From the NCBI RefSeq assembly GCF_963678975.1, contig NC_089280.1:1454501-1518500 (forward strand): a DNA stretch of 64,000 nucleotides. The letters run 5' to 3'. Position 1 is the stretch's first letter. Every line of letters begins with the position of its first letter. The translations under genes were made by a program, and so were the position numbers. Origin of the DNA: Dysidea avara (taxonomy: Eukaryota; Porifera; Demospongiae; Dictyoceratida; Dysideidae). Positions 1-11,000 of this stretch are shown piece by piece. A model generated the notes under the pieces. It saw only the letters and a list, made by a program, of their open reading frames with translations. It was not told the origin of the DNA and made no database searches.

Positions 1-157
1 CTGTGGTAATTAAGTAACCTAACTCATTGTAGTACCCACATAGCTCTTATAGTTGTAATAATAGGAGGCCCTTTATGATATATATATACTGTACATCATG
101 TATGTTATATCTTTGCTGAATGATAAGCAAACAGTATTCACATCATTAATAGAACAG

Positions 158-728
158 AAAACTCCACCAACCCCTGTCAAGCCATCCTCTACACGACCGA
201 CACTTTTATCAGCTAAGTCAGTAGAGATCACAGAGAGCAGTAGTGAGGAAGATGATGAAGCAGAAAGATTGGTTCAAAAGAAACTGGCAACTAAACCTGC
301 TAAAACAAGTGCCCCGCCAACCCAGAAATCTTCAGGCCTCACGTTACAACACTCAATCCCCACTACCAGTAAACCAGACGTGAAAAAGACAACAGAAGAT
401 ATCACAACTACTGAAGTTAAGGAGGAGAAAAAGAAGAAGAAAAGTTCACAGAAGAAGAAGAAGCAAAAAAGAGGAAAAGGATGACACTACGATATTACCA
501 GCTGTGGCCACCACTACAACAACAAGTGATCCATTCTCATCCTCTTTACTTGATGCCTGGCTGGATTCTCCTTCTGGTGATTCTTTGGTAAGTGTGTGTG
601 ATGTTTGATAGTGGTAGTGTTTGTTGGTTACTCTGATGATCTCTGTACATTTGTATACACAATATCTACCCATACAGACTCCTGTCCTGAAGCTCACTAC
701 TGCCACTGAGAGTAGTAAGAAAAAGTAA
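158..728 (+). CDS. 3' end of a lysine-rich protein gene (last two exons, 158?-587 and 678-728)
   Basis: I do not recognise this protein. The open frame has a Pro/Thr/Ser-rich start (KTPPTPVKPSS), an acidic serine patch (ITESSSEEDDEAE) and a lysine block (KKKKKSSQKKKK), then after a frame change a hydrophobic tail with DPFSSSLLDAWLDSPSGDSL. The donor GTAAGT at 588 and acceptor ACAG ending at 677 define a 90-base intron. The last exon reads TPVLKLTTATESSKKK and stops at 726-728. The exon start near 158 follows a weak AG acceptor and is uncertain, and the real start codon lies outside the window. The frame breaks in the A-run at 465-470: one A fewer would join the lysine block to EEKDDTTILPAV and on to the donor. 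This looks like a one-base indel, real or an assembly error. The composition suits a disordered, charged tail of a trafficking or nuclear protein; no function is claimed. Confidence 0.55.
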
Positions 729-867
729 GCAGTTATATCAGGAAGTGTCATTTTCGTATTACACTGTTAACAGTTAATGTTGCACTGGTAGACTGGTGAT
801 GCTACTGAAGAGGTGTGGTGTTTGTCTTTAGACACAGTTGACCATCTGTGTTCATTCAGCTAACAAG

Positions 868-1357
868 ATGGCAATGGCTTCAGCTTACAACAACTTTGGT
901 GTACTAGTGAAGATGCTGGGTAAGAAGGGACTACAATGTGTGCAGCAAACTGGCAATATGGTTGGTATGGAGATAGTGACATCACAACTTTGGAAAGCTA
1001 TCATTTATTATGGTGAGCACTTGTTCTTGGTGGAACAGCTTTATGACAGGTGGGTGTGGCTCTGTAATGAGTGTGGCTAATCATGTGATACACAACAGGC
1101 CCAAACAGAGTGCAGCGTTTGCTTACTTGGGTGGTTGTCATGATATGTTAATGGAATATCCATTAGCTGTACACTACCATTACCAGGTACCTGTCTGTCT
1201 GTCAGTGTGTACATGCTATAGTTTCCATCTGTTACAGCAGCTAATAGTGGCACAAGAGTTACGAGATTATCGTGGGGAGTCTAGAGCTTTGTGTAATGTT
1301 GGTAACTGTTTAAGAGCACAAGGACAACTAGAAGAAGCATACCCTTACTACCTTAAG
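868..1357 (+). pseudogene. Duplicated TPR exons, copy A (868-1049, 1099-1186, 1238-1357)
   Basis: Three exons with intact splice sites and compatible phases (2, then 0) repeat the first recognised exons of the TPR gene at 7458-13840. The peptide begins MAMASAYNNFGVLVKMLG and continues through PKQSAAFAYLGG to LRAQGQLEEAYPYYLK, a tetratricopeptide-type helix-turn-helix pattern. No later TPR exon follows before 6997, where copy B begins, so this copy alone ends in repeats. It may be a dead fragment, or it may supply extra exons to a longer transcript: its third exon ends in phase 0 and could join the copy B exon at 7826 or the one at 8396. Copy A has substitutions relative to B (for example NNF for NNL and LWKA for LRKA), which argues against a recent assembly artefact. 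Confidence 0.6.
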
Positions 1358-1439
1358 GTTTGAGAAGTGAAATACTAGTTGATTGTAAAGAGCAGATAAA
1401 ACTGTGTGGCTGCTTCGACACAAGTTTTAGGTACAGTGG

Positions 1440-1746
1440 CAATGGCGGATCCAGGATGGGGCATTTGGGGCAAATGCCCCCCCCCCCCCCCTTCAAGAAA
1501 TTGCATACAAGATCGAGATACTCTAATAGAGCAGTCGATTACTCTAATAAAGCAGTCACAATGTTCATGAGGCAGTGTAGCTTACCTATGAAGCTATAAA
1601 TAGGATTTTATTTTACATAACAAATGTGATATATTTGGTAAAAGATAACTAGCTATTATTGTTGTCACCTTTTTTTTCATTTGTCTTCAACTGTTTTTCA
1701 GCAAGGTGCCCCCCCCCCCCCCTTCCAAACTCTGGATCCGCCCCTG
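1440..1746. mobile_element. hAT-type MITE, GGGGCGGATCC family, 5-bp TSD
   Basis: The 5' end is CAATGGCGGATCCAG and the 3' end is CTGGATCCGCCCCTG. The TSD AGTGG lies at 1435-1439 and 1747-1751. Each end carries a long C run just inside the terminal repeat, and the core contains two copies of the ACTCTAATAGAGCAGTC motif. It is inserted into the mariner-type MITE that starts at 1434; copy B at 8036 shows the uninterrupted sequence. Five-base duplications fit the hAT5-type group, which is an inference. Confidence 0.8.
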
Positions 1747-1787
1747 AGTGGAACCTGTTAATCAGGACACTTGAAAATGAGAACACT

Positions 1788-2795
1788 GTATGAGTGACTG
1801 GGATCTTCAAAAACAAATATCGATACTTTTTTGGCACATTATCTCAATAACTACTAATATGCCACTTTGACACCTCAGATCAAAGGAAACCACAGGATTA
1901 TATATATCACATATTGCCCTGACCACAACTGCCTTTGAGGCTGAGGCATTACAAAGTGTTAGTTCTCTTTGATTACTTATATAGAGCTGCTTAAAGTTTT
2001 GTATTGTGGGTTTGAATTAGAACTGTTTAAAGTTTTGCATTATGGGTTTGAGTTAAACATGTTGGTTTAGTTAGGGCATTGTTGTGAAGCAAAAAGAGTT
2101 GAGTGAGTCAGCATTGCATAGTTCAGTTACTAAGCATCACTAAATAATCATTTTTGCAATGTGGGGATTGTTTTTCTACAGAGTATATTTCAACTGCATG
2201 AAAGGTACCTCAAACATTCACAACCTATATGTCTAAGTGTTTATTTTAGCACCTTAGGTTACTTTATTCATCCACAATGTGGTTATTTGGCTTAAAATGG
2301 TATCACTACAACCAGTGAAACCCACAATCATTTCTTTTTTGTGCCCACAATTTAAACCCACAATCGATGTTTGCAAACCTCTGCATAAAAGTAATGTAGT
2401 GAATGGGTTTGTCTTCTTTCACCTATTAGGTGAGCATACCAGAGTGGTATATATTGCTTATACCATGGTCACTTGGGATTTGCCTGATATTCATGCCTGT
2501 GCCTTCGGGCTTGGGCATATATATCAGGCTAATCCCTTGTGGCCATGATATAAGTAATAGTTGTATCGTGTACCCGAGTGATTTGCCTGATATGTACCAT
2601 GTAGGCTAATAGCCTACTGTGGTGGGCGACTAATCACCCAAGCCAATACGAGGCAACCCGCTGGATTTATTATATAGAGTCTTGTAAAATTCGATTATGG
2701 GTCAGCAGCAAGTAACGTTGCAGTTACGTTTGTTAACATAAACGGGGAAAATTCTATGAATATCACGGAAGCACTCAATTTTGCGATTTAACAAG
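1788..2795. other. No gene seen; palindromic hairpin near 2460-2640
   Basis: No supported coding exon was found. Around 2460-2640 there is an imperfect hairpin of the type ATTTGCCTGATAT...GGCATATATATCAGGC, related to the palindrome at 43605-43690. Confidence 0.5.
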
Positions 2796-2797
2796 TA

Positions 2798-3353
2798 CAG
2801 TGGAACCTGTGTTACGATCACCTGGATTAAGCGGTCACCTCTGCATAACGGCCATGGTCATGAGGTCCCAAATATTTTCTCAAACAAATGTATGCATTGT
2901 GGTCTGCATTAAGTGGTCACCTGTCTAACGCGTATAATGGCCAACCAACAATTCGCCTATGAATCAGTGTGTACATAACTTTCTCCTTCGTATAGCGGTC
3001 GCTACCTTTTATGGTGGCTTGTTAAGCCAATTGCTTGGTACCGCGGCACCATTTCAATTAATGCGCAATTATCACACTTCCTGCCTTTCAATGAATACAT
3101 CAGGCTTTATTGCTTAAGCATATTCAATAGCTACAACCAACATTCATAGACTCACCTTACCCTTTCTGTAGTAAAATAGTCAGACTCTATTGCGGTTGGC
3201 GCGGGCCTCTTAATGATAATTACCCATTTATAATGGTCATAGCCACTAAAATGCTGCTGACTGCCTTATGCAGGTTTTCTCTATAACAGCCACCTGTATA
3301 TAAAGGCCAGATATATCTGGTCCCAAGGTGACCATTATAGACAGGTTCCACTG
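2798..3353. mobile_element. Tc1/mariner-type MITE (TA target)
   Basis: The termini CAGTGGAACCTGT and ACAGGTTCCACTG are perfect inverted repeats flanked by TA on both sides (2796-2797 and 3354-3355). The 556-bp body holds repeated GCGGTCACC/GGTGACC boxes and no ORF. The TA duplication points to the Tc1/mariner superfamily. Related termini occur at 1434 and 8036. Confidence 0.85.
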
Positions 3354-3823
3354 TATTTCAAAGTTGCTACATCGTTTAACCACTGTTTATACAATGTTTT
3401 CTAAACATCCAGAGGGGTAAGCTTCGCTGTAGAGTGGCTACCTCGTGATATACGAAAAGTGGGCGTGGTACGTAATCAAACACGCGGACACGTGATTGTA
3501 AATTAACCATAACACTAGTTCTCACCTTAAACTTCCATTTGTCAACTCATAGGGTGGTAAGGGTGTCGAATCACCTTCGTATGAGTGCTGTATGAGTGCT
3601 GTAGAATGTAAGTAGCTAGTAATTTAAACTATACAATCCAATGCTAAGCAGAAGTTGTAACTATGCTAAATGTTGATTGCAGTGTTACAGCTATTTTGTG
3701 ACTGCTCTAATAGAGTATTTTGATCGTTTCAATGCAGTACAAGATGAAAGGCAAAAGGCAAAGTGTTATTAAGGGTTTACTAGTTAAAATGGGTGTTAGT
3801 TGACTGCAGTTGCATGCCACTAA

Positions 3824-4009
3824 CAGGGCCGCCCAGAGAAATTAGGGGGCCCAGGGAAAGGAGTTAAAGAGGGGCCCAGGGGCAAGGAAGGGTCTAGATC
3901 CTGACTGCTCTATTAGAGTATATCGATCTTTCTTTAAACAGGCAATCAAGGGGCCCCTTTTGGGCTGGAGCAGGGGGGAAATACCCCCCCCCCCATGTGG
4001 GCGGCCCTG
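3824..4009. mobile_element. hAT MITE with 8-bp TSD GCCACTAA
   Basis: The termini CAGGGCCGCCCA and TGGGCGGCCCTG are inverted repeats. GCCACTAA is duplicated exactly at 3816-3823 and 4010-4017, the classic hAT signature. The 186-bp body contains the reverse of the shared ACTCTAATAGAGCAGTC motif (3903-3919) followed by ATCGATCTTT. Confidence 0.9.
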
Positions 4010-4134
4010 GCCACTAAAATTACAGTTATATTTTAATGTTCTGTCACTGTAATCTGGGGTTTCTGTCAAAACCATGGAAACTCACCTACTGTTATCAACA
4101 GTGCATTGCTTATTCTAACAAAAAGTATTGAAAT

Positions 4135-4758
4135 CCCATCCAAAAACAGCTTATAGCTGTAAAAAAAGTGCGCGTCTAAGTAAAGCAGAGTTAACTGCGA
4201 CAAAAAGTAATGATATCATAATGCGGCCATGTACGAGGTGTGCAAGTTGTAAAATTCATATTAGCTAATCAGATAATACAATGTTATTGTTAAAGTGTTA
4301 ATGAGAACTATGTGCTGCTAGTTTTTAAGTGTGTGAGCATCTTCATAAATGCCACACAAATTTAATTCTCAATAAAGCAATGTGTATAGATTCTCTGATA
4401 GCAATAAATAGTTTGAGTTTGGCCGCCTTTCCTGTATACGGCAATGCTACGAACAAAGGAAAGGTGGCCAAACTCAAACTATTTATTGCTATCAGAGAAT
4501 CTATACACATTGCTTTATTGAGAATTAAATTTGTGTGGCATTTATGAAGATGCTCACACACTTAAAAACTAGCAGCATCACATAGTTCTCATTAACACTT
4601 TAACAATAACATTGTATTATCTGATTAGCTAATATGAATTTTACAACTTGCACACCTCGTACATGGCCGCATTATGATATCATTACTGTTTGTCGCAGTT
4701 AACTCTGCTTTACTTGGACGCGCACTTTTTTTACAGCTATAAGCTGTTTTTGGATGGG
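4135..4758. repeat. Foldback element, about 300-bp arms
   Basis: A near-perfect inverted repeat begins CCCATCCAAAAACAGC and ends GCTGTTTTTGGATGGG, with a loop around 4440-4455. It would form a hairpin of about 300 bp. The symmetry produces the same apparent 72-residue reading frame on both strands, so that frame is not a gene. No clear TSD was found. Its right end lies six bases from the TSD of the next element. Confidence 0.9.
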
Positions 4759-4773
4759 TTATTATTCTTTCAC

Positions 4774-5169
4774 TAGTCTCGCATAGCCAGACACTTTTCT
4801 TTCTTTTGTGTGGGGGCGGGGAAAGAAAAGGGTCTGGTGAACATAGTATAGCATCGTCGTTGGGCTATCCCGAGATTGTGGGGATTCTACTGCGCAGTTT
4901 CCGGATTGCTGATTGGCACGAATGACGCGATTTGGTAATATTTGCATCATTTGTATCCTGTTACCATAGCTACTACTGAAATATCTATGGTAACAGGACG
5001 CAAATGTAGCAGATCACGTCATTTGCACCAAACAACAATCCGGAAGCTGTGCAGTGGAATCCCCACAATCTCGGGATAGCCCAACGACGATGCTATACTA
5101 TGTTCACCAGACCCTTTTCTTTCCCACCCCCACACAAAAGACAGAAAAGGGTCTGGCTACGCGAGACTA
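4774..5169. mobile_element. MULE-type MITE, 9-bp TSD TTCTTTCAC
   Basis: The ends TAGTCTCGCATAGCCAGAC and GTCTGGCTACGCGAGACTA are inverted repeats, and the arms remain complementary deep into the element (TGGGCTATCCCGAGATTGTGG against its reverse). TTCTTTCAC is duplicated at 4765-4773 and 5170-5178. The related repeat at 24889 shows the unoccupied site ATTATTCTTTCACAGG. Nine-base duplications with long terminal repeats fit Mutator-like elements. Confidence 0.85.
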
Positions 5170-5489
5170 TTCTTTCACAGGCATAGCGAAGTTTACAAGG
5201 AGAATCCTGGGATAAAAAAATAGCAAGGCTCACTGAATGGATCATTGTGCGTGTCCATGACCTATTTTTGATTTCGTTTTCGGATGAAAATAGCCCAAAC
5301 CGGGCCGTTTCTTCTTGCCAAAACGCCATCACACTCGAGAAGCCATACAAGATTATGCTCAAAGTTAAGTTTTTTGGTGTACGCTGCTTGTGGCTAATAG
5401 AATCTGTCTTTATTAAACTCAGTATAGGCCAGGAAGCTTAATCTGGGCTGATGACTTTGTTGCAAAGTGGTTTTTTTGCTCCATGATTA

Positions 5490-5881
5490 GGCCACTCCAA
5501 ATAAATTCTCTGTTTCCCGTCCACCGCCCGCATCTGGTTACTGTCAGCTCTAAATACTCCATTACTCCATATTCTTCCATTATTTTCCGGCTATTCTTGC
5601 ATACTGATAGGCTCGGTAAAAGCTATCTTGAAACGGTGTCAGCTCACGTGTAAGCAGTGCTATCAAGTCAGCATAAACTTCATGTTTGTGTTATTTTTGC
5701 AACTTACAAAGGAAGGAACAAGCTTAAGCATGCTTTTATGCAGCCTTTTTGGGTGTGCCAGGCAAATAATGGCTTGAAAAGCTAGCCAACCTTATAATGA
5801 AATAATGGAAATGGACCGCCCGCCTGCATGCAAATATGCCTTAGTCCAGGACGGGAAACAGAGAATTTATTTGGAGTGGCC
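5490..5881. mobile_element. PIF/Harbinger MITE (TTA target)
   Basis: The termini GGCCACTCCAAATAAATTC and GAATTTATTTGGAGTGGCC are inverted repeats with TTA on both sides (5487-5489 and 5882-5884). The related locus at 25202-25212 reads GTGATTATTGTAC without the element. Two further copies of nearly the same length lie at 17958 and 18463. Confidence 0.9.
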
Positions 5882-6189
5882 TTATTGTACGTGGGCGGGT
5901 TATCCAGATTAAATACTCTAATAGAGCAGTCATGTAAATACTCTAATAATGCAGTCAAGTGTATAACAACAATCCTTGCACTGAATTTGACAGCTATTAA
6001 AGGCACCAGTAATGTAAATTGTAGCTCATATTAGGAGACTCTCAGTCTGTATGCACATTGCAATTTGATCGGTTTCATGTGTGTACTGAAATGTTGATGG
6101 TGTTACTATGCAGATTGCAAAATCACACTATTCACAGCAGTCTTCTTCATAATCCATTACTGGATTAATAAAAGTACACAAACTAGATG

Positions 6190-6480
6190 AATAAAAAATT
6201 GGAAATTTTAAAATGGGAATAGGGATCGCTGAAAAAAGCCACAAAACAAGAAGGGATCGCTGGGGTGGTAATGTAAACCACAAATCCCTATTTTGACTCT
6301 CTGTCGGTGGTAATGTAAACCACAAATCCCTATTTTGACTCACTTCAAAATGACATAGCATGTAACTAAATATTTATGACAGAGAGTGAAAATAGGGATG
6401 TGTGGTTTACATTACCACCCCAGCGACCCCTTCTTGTTTCGTGGCTTTTTTCAGCGTTCCTTATTCCCATTTTAAAATTT
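6190..6480. repeat. Inverted-repeat element, GATCGCTG family, copy 1
   Basis: The arms read AATAGGGATCGCTGAAAAAA...GGTGGTAATGTAAACCACA and return in reverse. Other copies lie at 16060-16370 and 25930-26212, with a partial one at 16505-16600. A further half-repeat of GGTGGTAATGTAAACC is inserted in the loop here. Confidence 0.8.
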
Positions 6481-6490
6481 ATTCATCTAG

Positions 6491-6996
6491 TTATTATTTT
6501 TATTCATACCGTAGATTCCCTAAAATTTTGGCATCTCTAAATATTCGGCACTCCCCGTGCTTTGAACGCAATGTGCTCTAAATTTCGGCAAGTGCAGGAA
6601 AGTTTCTAATCATAAGCGTGCTAATTTTTCAGCACTTGGAGTACTAGTTGACGAAGGTCTCTTGAGTACTGAGGATTCCCAGTGACCTCACACAATATGC
6701 TACCTCGATGCTGGATGAAGCACCAAGTGTGAAATTGTTCAGGGAACATACCCAATGATGTCATCGTGTGACACCATGGCTATTGCAAAACTATCTTTGT
6801 TTCCGTTCACAGAATATGTTCTCTCCTGGCCCCACATCTCCTTGTAACATGATACACCCTCAGATAACACTTTGTTAAGCCCGGCATGGAACACTTCATG
6901 CAGCGTCTGGTAGCGAGATTTATCACGAGATAGTTTAATAATATTATTGATTGTGGTTTCTATTTTTTATTACTTGTTGAAATCCTTAATATTACA
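6491..6996. other. Intergenic, no gene seen
   Basis: I found no coding exon or clear element boundary here. The stretch opens with ACCGTAGATTCCCTAAAATT, a sequence resembling one end of the CCGTATTTACTTGG MITEs, and ends at the start of duplication copy B. Confidence 0.5.
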
Positions 6997-8082
6997 GTAA
7001 GTGTGTGTGATGTTTGATAGCGGTAGTGTTTGTTGGTTACTCTGATGATCTATGTACATTTGTATACACAATATCTACCCATACAGACTCCTGTCCTGAA
7101 GCTGACTACTGCCACTGAGAGTAGTTAGAAAAAGTAAGCAGTTACGTATATCAGGAACCGTTATTATCATGTTGTAGTACCGTATTTACTTGATTTGTGC
7201 CCCAGGGGTACTATTCTTTTTTTGCCCAAAAATAAGGATAAAACCAATGATAAAACCCTTCAAATAGTACCACACTGCGGTAATATTTGAGGGTGCAGCA
7301 CAAATTGAGTAAATAAAGTGTATATTTATTACGTAGTTACAATTATATGTTTTGTTGCTAGGGTTACAGTGGATAATGAGCCTGGTGGTGCTACTAAAGA
7401 GGTGTGGCACTTGTCTTTAGATACAGTTGACCATCTGTGTTCATTCAGCTAACAAGGATGGCAATGGCTTCAGCTTACAACAACCTTGGTGTACTGATGA
7501 AGATGCTGGGTAAGAAGGGACTACAACGTGTGCAGCAAACTGGCAATATGGTTGGTATGGAGATAGTGACATCACGACTACGCAAGGCTATCAGTTATTT
7601 CGGTGAGCACTTGTTCCTGGTGGAACAGCTTTATGACAGGTGGGTGTGGCTCTGTAATAGGTGTGGCTAATCATGTGATACAACAGGCCCAAACAGGGTG
7701 CAGCATTTGCTAACTTGGGTGGTAGTCATGAGATGTTAATGGAGTATCCATTAGCTGTACATTACTATTACCAGGTACCTGTCTGTCTGTCAGTGTGTAC
7801 ATTCTATAGTTTCCATCTGTTACAGCATCTAATAGTGACACAAGAGTTACGAGATTATCGTGGGGAGTCCAGAGCTTTGTGTAATGTTGGTAATTGTTTA
7901 AGAGCACAAGGACAACTAGAAGAAGCATACCCTTACTACCTTAAGGTTTGAGAAGTGAAATACTAGTTGATTGTAAAGAGCAGATAAAACTGTGTGGCTC
8001 TTTAGACAGCACTTATCTAGATCACAAGTTTTAGGTACAGTGGAACCTGTTAATCAGGAGACTTGAAAATGAGGACACCTAC
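6997..8082 (+). repeat. Segmental duplication, copy B (partner 588-1787)
   Basis: The match to copy A starts exactly at the GTAAGTG splice donor, so the large exon upstream of that donor was not duplicated. The TPVLKLTTATESS exon is present but ends early at a TAG. Copy B flows into the full set of downstream TPR exons, so it sits at the probable ancestral TPR position. Confidence 0.9.
7180..7319. mobile_element. TA-flanked MITE, CCGTATTTACTTG family
   Basis: It begins CCGTATTTACTTGATTTGTGCC after a TA and ends with the complementary GCACAAATTGAGTAAATA near a TA. Duplication copy A lacks it, so it arrived after the duplication. A better-preserved relative is at 43245-43594. The right boundary is approximate. 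Confidence 0.6.
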
Positions 8083-11000
8083 AAAATCTGGATATTTGGT
8101 AATAGTCCCAAAGTATCCTTTAGCCTGGAAAATCAGGATACCTTGATAATCAGGACACATGGTCAATCTCAAGGTATCCTAGTTTCAGTGTACTTGTTCT
8201 GTGATAATTTCTAAATTCATCAGTTTCAGTGTTAGCCTCCTTGTGGGTCTATGGTGGGATAGTGTTATTTAGGAGACACTGAGCTGGTAAATATCACAGT
8301 ATAATATGGTATTGAGTGGTGTATGATATAACTGATGATCCACCTTAGTGAGGAATGTGTGTTGTCTGTTTACTATAGGATTTAGAGGTGTGTAGGATGT
8401 TGAAGATGTATGTGGCGAGGTTGTGGCCGTACTCAACTTAGCTATAACCAGTGAAGCAATTGGTGACCTGCACAAATCCATCGAGTGGTACTCCCTGGTG
8501 AGTGTCATGTGATCCACAAGAGTGTCATGTGATCTTATCCCTCTAGTTGCTAAGCATGAAAATGAGGTCAGATGACATGGTGGGTCAGATGAAGTACCTG
8601 CTTTTATTGGGGGCACTCTACTATGAGACTGGACAACTGGTGAAGGCTAAGGATTATTACACAAGAGTATGTCTCTCTTTGTGTCTATTATTAGATCTTA
8701 TGTGTTTCTTAATAAGGTAGTGGATCTATCACAACCACTAAAGGATTGTGATCTATAAGTGAAGGCCCTTCTCATCCTGGAGGAAGTACAGAGAGCTATG
8801 AAGAGGCAGAAACACTCAAATTACTACACTGTACGTAATACATTCCGATGTCTTAAGAAGAGGACAACCCAGCTCATACATGCCCATCATCATGTCTCCA
8901 CAAAACGTGTCCGACAGTTAGTCAGTCATGCTAGTGCTGGCTCATTGACCAAGCTGGGGGGATTTGGTGATACACCTTTGATTCAGCCACGCCTTCAGAG
9001 AGGTCGTGTTAAATTGGGTACCTGGTCTCATGGGTTGAAGAGGTGGGTCAGTGAAGGTGGCTCTACTAGTCTTCATGATGACATGGTGGCTCCATCACCA
9101 TTGGTTATTCATAACACCATGGCAACAAACAGCAAAGCTGCTAGCCTAGATGACATCACATGGGACGATGAAGTCACTGCCCCCAGTACCCAGTTCAGTG
9201 TCAGGGACTCTGTTCATGGGTACCTTAATGATAATCGACAACTCTCCTATCAGATGCAAGATGTGTTGATGTCAGCTGCTGCCACTGATACAACTGATGA
9301 AGGACTTCACCTACAGAGAGCCAGTAGTAGAATGAGCCTGTACTCTCGTGCTTTTGGTAGCCTGAGGCATATCCAGGAACTCCGTGTGATCGGTCAGGAC
9401 ATGTGTCAACCAGTTGTAGAACTGGGGCTTGATCATGGTGGGGATGAGTGGAAGGAGTGGGCTTTGTCACCCAATGATGACAGGTAGGTATTCAGTGAAC
9501 TACTCTCAGGTGACTGGTAACATGTCATCATCATATAACATCCAATGTTAAACAATGAAGCTCAGAGTAATATAAAGTATTCAGATACACACATGTCATG
9601 TGTAACCCTGACCTCTTTACTAACCTTCTTAATACAAAACTTTTCTTTCCTAGCTAGTAAACACCTGGTACCATGTTTGGTAGTGTAAACACATACATAT
9701 CAAAGGATTATGATGTATATCAATGTTTCTATGGTGATCCTTAATGGTTTTATTTTAATATACTGTACTGGAGCCATCTTATGATGAGGAACTTACTCAA
9801 TGAGGTAGAGGGCTAATCAAACATCTAAGGCCTGTTCAGCATTATAATGCTAATAGTGACGTAGTGCTGATATCATATCTCTTCTAGTGTATAATTGTAA
9901 AAAATTCAGCTAAGTTTTTTGAAATGTGAATCAGGGAAGGATAAGACTATAATGCTGTCATTATAACATGTGATATTATAGAAGTGAGCCCAAAAAGGTT
10001 TAAAATATTATATACTTCACTGACACCAATTTACTATATAGTACTAAACTGTTAAATGTATAGGTCAACTGCTATTGACCACACCTTCATTTACATGGTG
10101 TGTGTGGTATGTATTTTTTGGGTCAGTGGGTCCAAGGTTCAATTGGACCTTTGTAGGTAGTAGCCTACATCTTTTGTTGTCCTGGTTACTATTGGGGAAT
10201 AACCTATGTGCTGTGATCATGTGATTTACTATTCCTACAGGACATCAGTCCATTCATTACCAACAGATGAGTCATTGTTTGAACAGCAAACTACTGTAAA
10301 CTTGGAGCAGCCACACCCACCTAATGAGGTGCAGCCACAGTCACAAGATCAAAATCAACTACACCATAGTGGTCAGGTCCAGTCTTATCAAACAAATCAA
10401 GATCAACCACGTCCATCTGATTCAGAGCAACCACACCCACTTAATGGTAACTGATATATAAAGCATATAGGCAGTAATAATAAGGCTGATAAGCTGTCTG
10501 TCATTCTTCAGGCAACCAAAACATGTATTAACATGGGACTTTGATAAAGTTAATTGCTAATCACCTGGCAACTACAAGTTTGCTATTGTAGATCATTATT
10601 CTGGTACTGCTTCGCAACATATGGGACTGTTAGGACAGTGTATACCATATTTGATTGGTGGAAGGCAGGCCAACTGGATGTGTGTTGGTTTTGTCCTGTG
10701 TACAAGAAGTTCATTCACTTTCATACCTTCAGTTCTTCCTGATACATGCCTACTGACATGTAGTTAACAATTGGAAGAATTACCTTTAAAATGTAGGCAA
10801 GTAGTTAAGGTTACGGTATAGTCACGGGCAATCATTCAAAATTTTGAATGCCTATCAATACTTTTTGAGAAGCCCATAAAACCAGTCTAGCAGCGTGAAA
10901 AGTTTTAAATGAAGGTGAAGCCCTTTGTATTTAATGTTTTTATGTAGCTGCAGTGTAGTTTGAGGCTGTGGAACACTACAATTTGTTGTAACACAAGTAA

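Larger units (their letters stand above)
588..1787 (+). repeat. Segmental duplication, copy A (partner 6997-8082)
   Basis: From the splice donor at 588 this stretch matches 6997-8082 almost base for base: the intron, the TPVLKLTTATESS exon, the three TPR exons and the start of a TA-flanked MITE at 1434. It differs by the 307-bp insertion at 1440-1746 and by another element (about 7180-7319) that only copy B carries. After about 1787 the two copies diverge. Confidence 0.9.
5170..6490. repeat. Dispersed repeat, copy 1 (partner 24889-26230)
   Basis: The sequence from TTCTTTCACAGGCATAGCG through the ACTCTAATAGAGCAGTC pair at 5915-5956 and the block ending at 6160 matches 24889 onward, and partly 26230-26960 in reverse. 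Copy 1 contains the Harbinger MITE at 5490-5881, which copy 2 lacks, and lacks the reverse-transcriptase scrap that copy 2 carries. No coding function was seen. Confidence 0.8.

Noticed and set aside
446-751. 101-codon minus-strand frame opposite the lysine-rich exon
   Set aside because: It is the antisense of a spliced plus-strand exon and of its intron; repeats of Leu and Val come from the lysine codons.
4329-4561. Identical 72-codon frames on opposite strands (MCEHLHKCHTNLILNKAMC)
   Set aside because: They are the two arms of the foldback at 4135-4758, read on each strand.
8380-8395. AG acceptor ending at 8379 as start of the fourth TPR exon
   Set aside because: That start puts the exon in a frame with early stops; the AG ending at 8395 gives an open frame in phase 0.
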